From a bacterium (GTDB lineage: Bacteria > Electryoneota > Electryoneia > Electryoneales > Electryoneaceae): a DNA stretch of 64,000 bases. The DNA lies in NCBI GenBank assembly GCA_028278125.1, contig JANQEY010000094.1, positions 1-64,000 on the forward strand, given 5' to 3'. The notes beneath the pieces were generated by a model. It was not told the origin of the DNA and ran no database searches. It saw only the letters and a list, made by a program, of their open reading frames with translations. Position numbers and translations under genes: made by a program. This document shows, piece after piece, positions 28,089 through 37,701 of the stretch (positions are counted from its first letter, which is position 1; each line of letters begins with the position of its first letter).

Positions 28089-29408
28089 ATGATGGAACGG
28101 GTTTACATCGAACAATTTGCTGAATATGAAGGAAAGGAAGTTGAAGTAGCCGGGTGGTTATATAACCAGCGGGGTAGTGGGAAAATTCTCTTTCTCCAGG
28201 TAAGAGACGGTACAGGAATTGTACAAGCTGTTGTTTCAAAAAATGACATTGGTGATGAAAAATTTGAAGTGGCAAAATCACTTACACAGGAAAGCTCACT
28301 TACAATCCGGGGTACAATTCACGCAGATAAAAGAGCTCCCGGCGGTTTTGAACTCCAAGTTGGAAAGATCGAAAAAGTCGGTGATTCACCGGATTATCCC
28401 ATCACGAAAAAGGAACATGGCACAACATTCCTGATGGATCATCGCCATTTATGGTTAAGAAGTAAAAAACAGCACGCGATTTTAAGAATACGCCATGAAG
28501 TGATTTCCGCTATCCGTGATTTCTTCAATGACAGGGGTTTTATAAACTTCGATACACCGATTTTTACACCGAATGCAGTAGAAGGGACTACTACACTTTT
28601 TAAGACTGATTATTTCGACACCTCGGCATTCCTTGCACAATCTGGGCAGTTATATGCCGAAGCCGGAGCTAAGGCCTTCGGAAAGGTGTACTGTTTCGGC
28701 CCGACTTTCCGTGCGGAAAAATCCAAAACTCGCCGCCACCTGACAGAATTCTGGATGCTGGAACCGGAAGTTGCTTACATGGATCTCGACGGTGATATGA
28801 AACTCGGTGAAGATTTAATAGAATCAATTGTCAGCCGTGTGCTCGATAAACGTATGGAAGAGTTAAAAATCCTGGAGAGAGATTTATCAAAGCTGGAGAA
28901 TGTAAAAACGCCATTCCCTCGGGTTCATTATAACGAATGTTGTGATATTCTCATGGAATACCAGGAACAACATCCCGACGAAGAGAAAGCGCGTTTCCAG
29001 CCAGGTGAAGATTTTGGCGGACGTCATGAAACCATTATTGCTGAAAGATATGACCGGCCAATCATGGTTCACCGTTTCCCGGCAGAAATCAAAGCGTTCT
29101 ATATGAAACGCGATCCGGAAGATGAAACTAAGGTGCTCGGTTACGACATGCTCGCACCTGAGGGTTACGGCGAAATAATCGGCGGTTCCGAGAGGGAAGA
29201 CGATTACGATGTCCTCTTGGGAAGAATCCGCGAACATGGTCTGCCGGTGGAAGCATTTCAATGGTACCTGGACCTTAGAAAATATGGCGCGACAAAATCC
29301 GCTGGTTTTGGATTGGGACTGGAAAGAACAATAACCTGGATTTGCGGTATCCATCATCTGAGGGAAGCAATACCGTTCCCACGGATGATGTACAGGCTGA
29401 ATCCATAA
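28089..29408 (+). CDS. asnS: Asparaginyl-tRNA synthetase
   Basis: 439 aa class IIb aminoacyl-tRNA synthetase. The N-terminal OB-fold anticodon-binding domain contains [18 protein letters not shown] and LQVRDGTG. The catalytic domain has motif 2 [17 protein letters not shown] and motif 3 [11 protein letters not shown]. The AGWLYN-R-SGK pattern and motif 2 favour Asn over Asp specificity; an Asp/Asn-ambiguous enzyme is unlikely but not excluded. A GAGGAAT ribosome-binding site precedes ATG 28089/28092. Probably in one transcript with plsY-gpsA. Confidence 0.93.
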   Translation: MMERVYIEQFAEYEGKEVEVAGWLYNQRGSGKILFLQVRDGTGIVQAVVSKNDIGDEKFEVAKSLTQESSLTIRGTIHADKRAPGGFELQVGKIEKVGDSPDYPITKKEHGTTFLMDHRHLWLRSKKQHAILRIRHEVISAIRDFFNDRGFINFDTPIFTPNAVEGTTTLFKTDYFDTSAFLAQSGQLYAEAGAKAFGKVYCFGPTFRAEKSKTRRHLTEFWMLEPEVAYMDLDGDMKLGEDLIESIVSRVLDKRMEELKILERDLSKLENVKTPFPRVHYNECCDILMEYQEQHPDEEKARFQPGEDFGGRHETIIAERYDRPIMVHRFPAEIKAFYMKRDPEDETKVLGYDMLAPEGYGEIIGGSEREDDYDVLLGRIREHGLPVEAFQWYLDLRKYGATKSAGFGLGLERTITWICGIHHLREAIPFPRMMYRLNP

Positions 29409-29453
29409 CAGATTTCAACCTGAATTCCTGGAAATCTAAAGTATGGATTGATA

Positions 29454-29753
29454 ATGTTTAAAAGTGACGATAAACAAAACATTGTTCAATTACATGCCCT
29501 TGTTTCCGGTCAGGTCCAGGGAGTTGGTTTCAGGTGGTTTGTAATGAAGCACGCTCGTTCCATGAGTATCTCGGGTTGGGTAAAAAACCTGAATAACGGC
29601 AAGGTTGAGGTGAAGGCTGAAGGACTTAAAACCGACCTCGAAGATTTACTTGCCAGGCTTCACCAGGGTCCATCATACTCCAGGGTCACAGATGTCGATT
29701 TTCAATGGTCTAAAGCATCAGGGATGCCCCAAGGTTTTGATGTAGGATATTAA
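29454..29753 (+). CDS. acyP: Acylphosphatase
   Basis: 99 aa from ATG 29454 (the in-frame TTG at 29448 is less likely). The family hydrolyses carboxyl-phosphate bonds of acyl phosphates. Catalytic Arg in GQVQGVGFRWFV and Asn in GWVKNLNNGKVEV are both present, with the usual ferredoxin-like length. It directly abuts the next gene (TAA then ATG), so the two are coupled. The plsY substrate, acyl-phosphate, is a possible but unproven reason for the clustering. Confidence 0.93.
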   Translation: MFKSDDKQNIVQLHALVSGQVQGVGFRWFVMKHARSMSISGWVKNLNNGKVEVKAEGLKTDLEDLLARLHQGPSYSRVTDVDFQWSKASGMPQGFDVGY

Positions 29754-32700
29754 ATGCCAGGTTCATTATCTGAAATAATTCCACGAACTGAACGTGAAGG
29801 TTTTGCTGACAGGTATACCGGCTTCCAGTCATTGATGCGCCACAGGGTGCATGAAATCTTACTTGTTTCCAGCCTCTATGACTCTTTTATCCTTGCGCAG
29901 GACGGCGGGATAAATGAAATGATCCTGAGCGAGTTTGTTGAGCTGAACCTCTACCACTCCCCGGGATTGACAAGGGTCGCCAACGGCAGCGAAGCAATTG
30001 ACCGGTTAAAACATGGACCACGGTTTAACCTGGTTATTTCTTCCGTCAACCTCGGCGACATGCATGTTGTCGAATTCCTCAATAAGCTGAAAAAAGGCAA
30101 CTGGCAGGTTCCGGTTGCTTTGCTGACATTCGATGAACGTGAACTCCAGGAATTGATCCGGATGGAAGATATCCGTGGGCTGGACAACGTTTTTGTCTGG
30201 CAGGGTGACTTCCGAATTCTCCTGGCGATAGTAAAACTGATTGAAGATCGCCAGAACATAGAACATGATACCAATGTCATGGGTGTCCCGGTTATTCTCC
30301 TGGTTGAGGACAATATTCATTTCTATTCATCATTTATCCCGATGATTTATTCAGAGGTGATGAAACATTCCCAGAATCTCCTGTCTGACAGCCTGAATAT
30401 TGCCCACAGGCTGTTACGGATGCGTGCTCGGCCAAAAATTCTTCACTGTAAAACATTTGAAGAAGCCCATGAGCTTTATACACGGTATGAAGATCACCTG
30501 CTGGGAGTAGTAACGGATGTAGAATTCCTCCATAATGGAGTAAAAGATCCGAATGCCGGCCAGGCGCTTGTGAAAATGGTAAAATCCCGGAGACCTGAAC
30601 TCCCGGTGATAATGCAATCCTTCCAGAAAAAAAATGCCAAGGTGGCGCAGTCGCTTGGAGTAAGTTTCCTGAGAAAAGGATCAAGGAGATTATTAAGCGA
30701 ATTGCAGAAATTTATGATCCAGAACTTTGGCTTTGGTGATTTTATTTTCCGGGATAACATGGATAACGAAATCGCTCGAGCATGTAACCTGGAAGATCTA
30801 GAAAAGAGATTAAAAACTATTTCTGTAGATAGCCTGGTTTTCCATGGTGAACGTGATCATTTTTCCACCTGGCTGAAAGCAAGGACCGAATTTAAACTAG
30901 CCCAAAAACTTAAACCTCGAAAAGTTTCTGATTATGAAAATCCTGAAGATCTCCGTGTTGACCTGGTAAAATCTCTTCGCGATTTCCGAATAGAACAAAC
31001 CCGAGGAGTTGTCCTCGATTTCAGCCCGGATAAATTTGATTTCTCCAGTGACTTTGTCCGGATCGGAAACGGTTCGATGGGCGGGAAAGCACGTGGACTG
31101 GCATTTATCAACAGGCTGATCGAAGTAGGAAACCTGCGTGAAGCCTTTAATGGAATCAAGATATCGATACCCCCCACAGTTGTTCTCTGTACCGACGTTT
31201 TTGACAAATTCCTCGAGGATAATGACCTGCAGCAGTTTGCCCTTGAAACAGATGATGACGAGTTACTTGAAGAACGTTTTCTCAAGGCGAAACTGCCGGA
31301 TAATATTGTTGAAAATCTGCGTTCCCTGATTAAGACGGCAAATTTCCCGCTGGCCGTTCGTTCTTCCAGCATTTTAGAAGACTCGCAATACCAGCCATTC
31401 GCCGGGGTTTATTCTACATGTATGCTTGGCAACAACCATCCAGATCCCGAAGCGCGCCTGGCTGACCTGGTTGAGTCAATCATCCGTATTTACCTGTCGA
31501 CTTTCACCTCCCATGCAAAAAGTTATATCGAGGCGACGTCTTTCAGGCTCGAAGAAGAAAAGATGGCGGTTATTATTCAACAGGTCGTTGGATCAAAAAA
31601 AGGAAACCGGTATTACCCCTGTTTCTCCGGGGTTGCCAAATCATACAATTTTTATCCATCAGAAAACATTGAAGCTGATGACGGGATTGTAAATGTAGCC
31701 CTGGGTCTGGGACGTACGGTGGCGGAAGGACGTGCTTCGATCCGGTTCTGCCCGAAGTATCCCCAGCACTTGATGCAGTTCAGCTCGATTGAAGATTTTA
31801 TCGAAAATTCTCAGAAATCTTTTTACGCGCTGAATCTTGAAGCGAGTGGTCACACCGAGCTGGGAAAACTCAGGCTGGAATCGGTTCCTTATGGCCTTGA
31901 TGTTGCTGAAAAAGACGGTTCATTAAGTGCCGTGGGATCGACATATTCTATTGATAATAATGCAATCTTTGACGGTCTGTCACGGAAAGGGCCAAGAGTT
32001 GTCACCTTTGCCCCTGTATTAAAATACAACCTTTTCCCATTGCCGGAAATCTGCACAACCATCCTGGAAATGTGCCGGAAAGGTATGGGTCGGGCAGTGG
32101 AAATTGAATACGCCGTTGACCAGCACACACCCCGTAAAAACCTGAAAGAATTTGTCCTGCTGCAGATGAGGCCGATCGTTCTAAGCCACGAACTCGAGGA
32201 CATTGAGTTTAAATCCGTTGACGATGAGGAGCTGATCTGCCGCTGTGATTCTGTGATGGGTATGGGCAAACTTTCCGACATCAAGGACATAGTACTGGTT
32301 GATAAGAATAAATTTGACCGATCCCTCAGCCAGGAAGTGGCTGAAAGTATTGGTAAAATAAATGTCAAACTGAAAGCGAAAGATCGTCCGTACCTGTTGA
32401 TTGGTATTGGAAGATGGGGCAGCGCAGATCCCTGGTTGGGAATACCTGTCAAATGGACACAGATCAACGGTGCGAGGGTAATTGTTGAAACAGGTTTTAA
32501 AGATATAAAGGTCGTTCCATCCCAGGGCGCTCATTTCTTCAACAACCTGACATCATTCAGAATTGGCTATTTTACAGTCAACCCGGACGAGGGCAACGGT
32601 TTTATTGACTGGAACTGGTTGATGAAGAAGAAGCCAAAGGAAAAGATTGGTCTTGTGCGCCATCTGTCGTTAAGAGATCCCATCGTAGTCAAGATGAACG

Positions 32701-32765
32701 GCCACAAAAACCAGGGTGTTATTATAAAACCGGGAAAAGAGCCTGTTTCTCTGAACAATTCTTAG
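29754..32765 (+). CDS. PPDK/PEP-synthase-type ATP-grasp protein with two N-terminal receiver-like domains
   Basis: 1003 aa. Residues 33-165 have a receiver fold in which the phosphoacceptor position is Ser (S97 in LVISSVNL) and the conserved Lys is replaced (W149), so it cannot be phosphorylated normally. Residues 178-335 form a second receiver with acidic E185/D186, D255 in VVTDVEF, S289 and K308 all kept, and a helical insertion near 200-225. From about 430 to 805 lies a pyruvate-phosphate-dikinase N-terminal ATP-grasp domain: GSMGGKARGLAFINRL, PLAVRSSSILEDS, FAGVYSTCM, LLQMRPIV. The swivelling phospho-His and PEP-binding domains of true PEP synthase are absent. Inference: a receiver-controlled phosphotransferase of unknown substrate. 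Cytoplasmic; coupled to acyP. Confidence 0.85.
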   Translation: MPGSLSEIIPRTEREGFADRYTGFQSLMRHRVHEILLVSSLYDSFILAQDGGINEMILSEFVELNLYHSPGLTRVANGSEAIDRLKHGPRFNLVISSVNLGDMHVVEFLNKLKKGNWQVPVALLTFDERELQELIRMEDIRGLDNVFVWQGDFRILLAIVKLIEDRQNIEHDTNVMGVPVILLVEDNIHFYSSFIPMIYSEVMKHSQNLLSDSLNIAHRLLRMRARPKILHCKTFEEAHELYTRYEDHLLGVVTDVEFLHNGVKDPNAGQALVKMVKSRRPELPVIMQSFQKKNAKVAQSLGVSFLRKGSRRLLSELQKFMIQNFGFGDFIFRDNMDNEIARACNLEDLEKRLKTISVDSLVFHGERDHFSTWLKARTEFKLAQKLKPRKVSDYENPEDLRVDLVKSLRDFRIEQTRGVVLDFSPDKFDFSSDFVRIGNGSMGGKARGLAFINRLIEVGNLREAFNGIKISIPPTVVLCTDVFDKFLEDNDLQQFALETDDDELLEERFLKAKLPDNIVENLRSLIKTANFPLAVRSSSILEDSQYQPFAGVYSTCMLGNNHPDPEARLADLVESIIRIYLSTFTSHAKSYIEATSFRLEEEKMAVIIQQVVGSKKGNRYYPCFSGVAKSYNFYPSENIEADDGIVNVALGLGRTVAEGRASIRFCPKYPQHLMQFSSIEDFIENSQKSFYALNLEASGHTELGKLRLESVPYGLDVAEKDGSLSAVGSTYSIDNNAIFDGLSRKGPRVVTFAPVLKYNLFPLPEICTTILEMCRKGMGRAVEIEYAVDQHTPRKNLKEFVLLQMRPIVLSHELEDIEFKSVDDEELICRCDSVMGMGKLSDIKDIVLVDKNKFDRSLSQEVAESIGKINVKLKAKDRPYLLIGIGRWGSADPWLGIPVKWTQINGARVIVETGFKDIKVVPSQGAHFFNNLTSFRIGYFTVNPDEGNGFIDWNWLMKKKPKEKIGLVRHLSLRDPIVVKMNGHKNQGVIIKPGKEPVSLNNS

Positions 32766-32797
32766 AAGCTTTCAACGACACAAAATCTGCATCAAAA

Positions 32798-32972
32798 ATC
32801 CCGGACCGAGGGCTGTCCGGGCTACATATCTTATGATCATTGCATTAGGGTGTCGTCCCCGCGAAAGCGGGGATCCAGTGTCTTTGGTTTTATCCTGGGT
32901 ATCGAGCCAACCCAGGATACAAAATTGACTTTCTGTTTTATATGAAACCCGGCTTGCGCGTCAAGCCGGGCC
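32798..32972. repeat. Intergenic palindrome island 1 (families A, D, B)
   Basis: Fills much of the 300-bp space between two convergent genes. It holds a CCCGGACCGAGGGCTGTCCGG palindrome ending in GGGCTAC (family A, 32799-32825). A double palindrome follows at 32851-32920, with CCCCGCGAAAGCGGGG then CCTGGGTATCGAGCCAACCC (family D). Last is AACCCGGCTTG facing CAAGCCGGGCC (family B, 32944-32972). Each has close relatives elsewhere in the window. Confidence 0.8.
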
Positions 32973-33012
32973 ATCAACAAATGCCGGTCACCAGTAGTGT
33001 ATGTTTTCAGAT

Positions 33013-33051
33013 GATATTAAAAGGCTGCTTCGAGAGCAGCCTTTTAATATC
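33013..33051. terminator. Bidirectional terminator between convergent genes
   Basis: A perfect 17-bp stem: GATATTAAAAGGCTGCT (33013-33029) and its complement at 33035-33051, with loop TCGAG. The A/T-rich outer stem gives U-runs on both strands, so it can end the ATP-grasp gene on the plus strand and recJ on the minus strand. Confidence 0.93.
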
Positions 33052-33070
33052 TTATTTCTTTATCTGTCCA

Positions 33071-34789
33071 CTATGCAGGCACTAAATCTCCACTCTTAAC
33101 ATCCTTGATTCTTAACTGGATATTAATCTGCCCGTTCCATTCGTTTTCTTCGATTGTATAGACGATATGGTTAACGGGACGAACAGGATCAAGACGCCTG
33201 ATCCGTTCACCAAGGTTAAAGCCGATACAATCGAGGATACGGCCATTGTGCTTCACCTGGAACTTGAGATGGTTATTGCCGACAATACGTGGATAACCGG
33301 ACAGGGCAACATTATAACTGACAAACAGCGGTTGCGGATTCATCGGTCCGAAAGGAGCAAAACTGTTTATGGAATCAAACAGGCTCCTGTTGACGGCATT
33401 CAGTTCAAGATCGGCATCGATATGCAGTTTCGGGATAAGATCATCATCTTCAAGATACTTGGACGCGACTTCGTTAAATACACGCCGGAAATCATCTACT
33501 TTTTCAGCTTCGAGGGTTAAACCGGCGGCATATGTATGTCCCCCGAACTGCTCCAACAGATGACTGCATTCGCCGAGCGATTCGTACAGATCAAATCCAG
33601 GGATCGACCTCGCCGATCCTTTTCCAATGCCATCCTCGACTGTAATCATAACAGTCGGACGGTAATACTTTTCGATAAGACGGCTGGCGACAATCCCGAT
33701 CACTCCACTGTGCCACGCCTCCTTGGCGATGACAATTACGTTGTCTGTTTCAGGGTTATAGGTCTGCTCTACCTGCAGAATCGCCTCTTCAAGCGTATGG
33801 GTATCGATCGACTTACGGGTACGGTTCTCTGTTTCGAGTTCAGAAGCCAGGTGAAGGCCACGCTGTGAATTAGCCGTGATCATCAGCTCGACTGCCCGTC
33901 CTGCAGATCCCAACCGACCAACCGCGTTCAATCGTGGCGCAAGGCCGTAAATTATATGCCCCACATCTATTTTACCGAACCGGAGGTTGGCTGTTTCAAT
34001 CAGGGCACGGATTCCAACAAGAGGCTGTGAATTAATTTTCTGCAGCCCATGACGTACAAAAATCCGGTTCTCGTCAACCAGCGGGACAATATCGGCCGCT
34101 GTACCTACAGCAACCAGGTCGATGAAACGGTCAAGGTAATGGAGGTCAAGGTCAAGGACATGGCATACCCCTTGTGCCAGCTTATAAGCGACACCGACAC
34201 CAGCGAGATCACCAAACGGGTATGTACTGTCTTTCCGTTTTGGATTTACTACAGCTAATGCATCCGGGAGTTGATCACCAGGCTGATGATGATCAGAGAT
34301 AATCATATCTATGCCCTTTTGATGGGCATATTTTACTTCTTCAACAGAGGTGATACCACAATCAACGGTGATGATTAACTGGGCGCCTTTTTCAATGGCG
34401 CTGTCGATTCCAGATTCAGAGATACCATATCCCTCATGCTGACGATTTGGAATATAGTATCCTACCTCTCCCCCCAACTCTCTAAAGAACAGGTATAAAA
34501 GACTAACAGATGTTATTCCATCAACATCATAATCGCCATAGATCCAGATTTTTTCCTTTTTTCTCAGCGCTGTCGCGATTCTTTCTGCCGCCTGCTCCAT
34601 GTCGTTCAACAAAAGTGGATTATGCAGCTTCCTGATGTCCGGTTCAAAAAAGGCACTGGCTGATTCAACTGAATTCAATCCACGTAACATCAATATCTTA
34701 GCTACCGAGGGATGAAGGTCGAATTCATCTATAAACGATTGTAATGTCTCAGAATCTACATCTTTTGCGAGCTCCCATCGTTTTTCCAT
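33071..34789 (-). CDS. recJ: Single-stranded-DNA-specific exonuclease RecJ
   Basis: 572 aa, normal length. RecJ degrades single-stranded DNA 5' to 3' in recombination and mismatch or base-excision repair. The DHH phosphoesterase core is clear: YGDYDVDGITSVSLL, ITVDCGITS, ISDHHQPGDQLPDALAVVNP, FGDLAGVGVAYKL. The DHHA1 domain holds WHSGVIGIVASRL and GKGSARSIPGFDLYE, followed by FGGHTYAAGLTL and a C-terminal OB-like region. ATG at 34789. Nearest neighbour upstream is the RNase P RNA gene on the same strand. Confidence 0.96.
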   Translation of the reverse strand: MEKRWELAKDVDSETLQSFIDEFDLHPSVAKILMLRGLNSVESASAFFEPDIRKLHNPLLLNDMEQAAERIATALRKKEKIWIYGDYDVDGITSVSLLYLFFRELGGEVGYYIPNRQHEGYGISESGIDSAIEKGAQLIITVDCGITSVEEVKYAHQKGIDMIISDHHQPGDQLPDALAVVNPKRKDSTYPFGDLAGVGVAYKLAQGVCHVLDLDLHYLDRFIDLVAVGTAADIVPLVDENRIFVRHGLQKINSQPLVGIRALIETANLRFGKIDVGHIIYGLAPRLNAVGRLGSAGRAVELMITANSQRGLHLASELETENRTRKSIDTHTLEEAILQVEQTYNPETDNVIVIAKEAWHSGVIGIVASRLIEKYYRPTVMITVEDGIGKGSARSIPGFDLYESLGECSHLLEQFGGHTYAAGLTLEAEKVDDFRRVFNEVASKYLEDDDLIPKLHIDADLELNAVNRSLFDSINSFAPFGPMNPQPLFVSYNVALSGYPRIVGNNHLKFQVKHNGRILDCIGFNLGERIRRLDPVRPVNHIVYTIEENEWNGQINIQLRIKDVKSGDLVPA

Positions 34790-34871
34790 TGTTTTGCCTG
34801 TGTATGTAAGAATGAATAAAAAGCATGTTGAAAATCCCTGTTCTTTAAGCCAGGATTAAAAATGTACAAAA

Positions 34872-35272
34872 ACGAGGTGACCTGTAAGCCGAATTCTGTT
34901 TATCCCGATGATTCGGGATAAGACGATCATTGATCTTGGCTGAGTTTTACAACTCAGCTCATGCAGCCTACCCGCAGGTCAATCGGAACGGGCAATTCCG
35001 AGACGCCGGCTGGCGTTTCCTGCCTATTTGGCCTTGCTCCGGATAGGGTTTACCGTGCCGCATCCGTTACCGGATAACGCGGTGAGCTCTTACCCCACCA
35101 TTTCACCCTTACCTGTGTCCCGAGAATTCGGGATCATCGGCGGTATATTTTCTGTGGCACTGTCCGTCGTTTCACAACGCCCGGCTGTTAGCCGGTATCC
35201 TGCCCCATGGAGTTCGGACTTTCCTCCACTCACGTAACATGTACGTAAACAGCGATCGTCCGGTCACCTCGT
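34872..35272 (-). ncRNA. rnpB: RNase P RNA, bacterial class A
   Basis: About 400 nt, transcribed right to left. The ends GAGGTGACCGGACGATCGC (near 35270) and AGGTCACCTCG (near 34873) pair as helix P1. Conserved core elements in order: GGAGGAAAGTCCGAACTCC, CAGGATACCGGC with AACAGCCGG, ACGGACAGTGCCACAGAAA, AGGGTGAAATGGTGGGGTAA, GAGCTCACCGCG, GGCAAATAGGC-type loop and ACCTGCGGGTAGGCTGCATG. This is the catalytic RNA that trims tRNA 5' leaders. No separate promoter was identified in the 169 bp upstream. Confidence 0.96.
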
Positions 35273-35441
35273 TCTGTATATCTAAAACGAGTATAATTAA
35301 TCACAACCAATTATTATCTAACTGGAAAGATAATGATGATTTTTAACAACTAATACAGAGAGAGAGGTATTATAAAAATGCAGAGAGACCATTAATTTTA
35401 TTATAATTCAGGTACGTATAATTCAAGCTGGTCAAATAATA

Positions 35442-36170
35442 TTACGCCTCTTCGTTCTCAGGAAGAACAATAACTCCGCAGGATTCGCAGAGGATAATAT
35501 CATTCATCTTACGTACTTCCATCTGGCGCTGGGGTGGTATCACGGCAAAACACGACCCGCACGCACCTGCATATAATTCAGCGGCTCCAACCCCCTTGGC
35601 TACCCTGATTCGATCATAGTGAGCAATAATCGGCTTTTTAATCCGCACAGCAAGTTTATCCCGTTCGTGATTCAGTTCAAGCTCTTCCTGGGCACTCTCC
35701 TCTTCCTTCTCACCCAGCTCCATCTTACGCTCTTCCAATTCCACATTCAGCTCTTCAAGCCGTTTTTCAATCTCTTCATACTGATGAGTATGTACCTCAT
35801 CCTGCTCCAGCAAATCGAGCTGAAGAGCATCGTTTTCTTCAATTTCTACTCGAACGTTATCTATTTCCTGTGTGATCGCATCGTATTCACGGTTTGTAGT
35901 TACCTGGTAGAGTTGCTCTTTATACTTTTCCTGTTTTATCCTGGCAAGCTGGTTCTGACCCTCTATGTTGCGTTTATTGCTCCCAATTTCTGCCAGTTTT
36001 TCCTTCGTCTGCTCCAGAAAGCTTGCCTTGTCTTCTATCTCATTTTCCAGGTTACGAACTATTCCGGGAAGATCACCTTTTTCCTCTTCGAGTTCATTCA
36101 ATCGTAAGTCAACAGCCTGTAGCTTGGTAATCATTTCCAACTCTTTTTGTACATCAACAGCAGCCGGCAT
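35442..36170 (-). CDS. C4-type zinc-ribbon coiled-coil protein (COG1579 type)
   Basis: 242 aa. Residues 5-180 are a long Glu/Lys/Leu-rich coiled coil. The C-terminus carries a zinc ribbon with two CxxC pairs, ACGSC and LCESCG, about 25 residues apart, with PPQRQMEVRK between them as in the zf-RING_7 family. Members are widespread, proposed to bind nucleic acid; function unsettled. ATG 36170 is preceded by GGAG. The gene lies close to rnpB, an arrangement seen in other bacteria. Confidence 0.88.
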   Translation of the reverse strand: MPAAVDVQKELEMITKLQAVDLRLNELEEEKGDLPGIVRNLENEIEDKASFLEQTKEKLAEIGSNKRNIEGQNQLARIKQEKYKEQLYQVTTNREYDAITQEIDNVRVEIEENDALQLDLLEQDEVHTHQYEEIEKRLEELNVELEERKMELGEKEEESAQEELELNHERDKLAVRIKKPIIAHYDRIRVAKGVGAAELYAGACGSCFAVIPPQRQMEVRKMNDIILCESCGVIVLPENEEA

Positions 36171-36202
36171 CTGTTATTACTCCTTTTCATCATTGTTTAA
36201 AA

Positions 36203-36241
36203 CAAAAAAATCGTGCCGCCTTAAAGGTTTTCGCACGATTT
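36203..36241 (-). terminator. Terminator after the CAU tRNA gene
   Basis: Read on the minus strand, AAATCGTGC and GCACGATTT pair (36233-36241 with 36208-36216) across a 16-nt loop, followed by a T-run (A-run at 36204-36210). It stands about 170 bp past the tRNA and 33 bp before the zinc-ribbon gene. Confidence 0.75.
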
Positions 36242-36409
36242 CTACCATGTTTCGAGGAAAAGAAAACAATAAGTCCATTTTCGTGGACTTACAGGGATTT
36301 TGCATCCCTTTCGATTTTCTCGACACATGGTGTACAACATTATCTACGACCCTATCATCCTGTAACGTCCACTCAACTCTCCAGAGAAGGACGATTGCAC
36401 ATCAATTTG

Positions 36410-36483
36410 TGGGCCCACCAGGACTCGAACCTGGGACCAACCGATTATGAGTCGGTGGCTCTAACCAACTGAGCTATGGGCCC
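36410..36483 (-). tRNA. tRNA with CAU anticodon (elongator Met or lysidine-type Ile)
   Basis: Acceptor GGGCCC pairs with GGGCCC at the other end. The D arm is AGCTCAGTTGGTTAGAGC, the anticodon stem ACCGA/TCGGT holds loop CTCATAA (anticodon CAT), and the T arm is CCAGG-TTCGAGT-CCTGG. Discriminator A; CCA not encoded. It is not an initiator because the anticodon stem lacks the three G-C pairs. Automated tools would call it Met. Whether C34 becomes lysidine (Ile, reading AUA) depends on recognition by TilS, whose gene is at the right edge. Confidence 0.93.
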
Positions 36484-36563
36484 TTGTCCCTGTTTTATTC
36501 CTGAGGGCACATTTTGAAGCCAACCTCCAAGATAAATCTCAAGAGTAAAGCTGTGCAAGACAG

Positions 36564-37685
36564 CTAGCTAAAATTGGGCTCAAGTATCCCCTCAATTATT
36601 TTCTCAATTGATTCCCTGTTCTGCCCCCAATAAATCCCGGCGTGGAACACCCAAATCGGTACACTGCTGTCAATAGAGAACGTCCATTTAACAGCATCCT
36701 TAGACGTAATAACCAAAACCTCCGCAGGAGATTTTTCTACTTTTCGAAGTAGGTCATTCACCATATTCTGATCCGGTGAGAAATGATCAGGTGATGATTG
36801 TTCAATTACCACATCAGCCCCAAGATTCTTTAAGCCATCAAAAAACCTCTCCGGTCGTGCGATTCCACAATATGCCGCAACTTTCCTGTCCTTGAGAGAA
36901 TCTATTTCAAGATGGACTGATTTTGACTCATCAGATAATTTGTCACCCGGCTTCACAAGTTCTGTTAAATAATCTGCCTGGAGTGTACCGTCAAATACTG
37001 GTACAGAGGGATTGTATTTATTTATCCATTCTTTCATCTCAGCTTTGCGCTGTGAATCTCCGTTTCCGGTCAGTACAATAATATTCGCCCGTTTCAAACT
37101 AGCCGCAGGTTCCCTTAAACGTCCTGCCGGTAGCAAACGCCAATGCCATGCCGGCACCGATTCATCAAGGAGAACAATGTCAATATCTCTCTTTAATGCC
37201 CTGTGCTGGAAAGCGTCATCAAGCAGAACGAGGTTTGCGTCGAACAAGTCTTCAGCAAGTTTCACTCCCTGTATTCTCTTCTCAGCGACAATTACCGGGA
37301 CACCTTTCAAAGTTTCATCACTTTTCCCCTCGGACGGAGATTCAAGCAGCGACTGCGCGATCAGCATCGGCTCGTCACCAGCTTCGTTAACATCAAGGGA
37401 TATATTTTTACCATCGGATACTACGAGAGAACCTCTTGATTTCCGTTTGTAACCACGACTGACTACAACAATATTCGCCTCCGGAAGTTTTCTCCTGGAA
37501 ATATCGGCAAGAGAAATTGTACAGGGTGTTTTTCCACTGCCTCCCGCTGAGAGGTTGCCCACTGAAATAATCCTGGCACGTGAACCGGATGATTTTTTAA
37601 TCCCAATATCATAGGCCAGGTTACGTAGAAGGACGGCTGCTCCATAGATGAGCGAGAAAGGTGTCAGTAATGGCCAAAGATTCAT
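36564..37685 (-). CDS. lpxK: Tetraacyldisaccharide 4'-kinase
   Basis: 373 aa, usual length. LpxK phosphorylates the 4' position of the lipid A disaccharide precursor at the inner membrane. An N-terminal membrane helix includes LTPFSLIYGAAVLLRNLAY. The P-loop is SVGNLSAGGSGKTPCT, and further landmarks are VVSRGYKRKS, GDEPMLIAQ, LLDDAFQHRALKRDIDIVLLD and LLPAGRLREP. It ends a compact minus-strand lipid A group (lpxB, DUF374 acyltransferase, lpxK). A weak hairpin, AGCTGT-ACAGCT, overlaps its stop codon. Confidence 0.96.
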   Translation of the reverse strand: MNLWPLLTPFSLIYGAAVLLRNLAYDIGIKKSSGSRARIISVGNLSAGGSGKTPCTISLADISRRKLPEANIVVVSRGYKRKSRGSLVVSDGKNISLDVNEAGDEPMLIAQSLLESPSEGKSDETLKGVPVIVAEKRIQGVKLAEDLFDANLVLLDDAFQHRALKRDIDIVLLDESVPAWHWRLLPAGRLREPAASLKRANIIVLTGNGDSQRKAEMKEWINKYNPSVPVFDGTLQADYLTELVKPGDKLSDESKSVHLEIDSLKDRKVAAYCGIARPERFFDGLKNLGADVVIEQSSPDHFSPDQNMVNDLLRKVEKSPAEVLVITSKDAVKWTFSIDSSVPIWVFHAGIYWGQNRESIEKIIEGILEPNFS

Positions 37686-37701
37686 TTGATATTTCTCTCA
37701 A

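Noticed and set aside
28887..29357. A 156-codon minus-strand frame opposite asnS
   Set aside because: Antisense to the catalytic domain of asnS, no independent support.
31889..32467. A 192-codon minus-strand frame opposite the ATP-grasp gene
   Set aside because: No initiation signal or domain; overlaps a conserved protein in full.
35028..35237. A 69-codon plus-strand frame
   Set aside because: Lies entirely inside the RNase P RNA gene on the opposite strand.
35619..36450. Two plus-strand open frames of about 160 codons opposite the zinc-ribbon gene
   Set aside because: Leu/Phe/Ser-rich products expected from the complement of a Glu/Lys coiled coil; one even runs through a tRNA gene.
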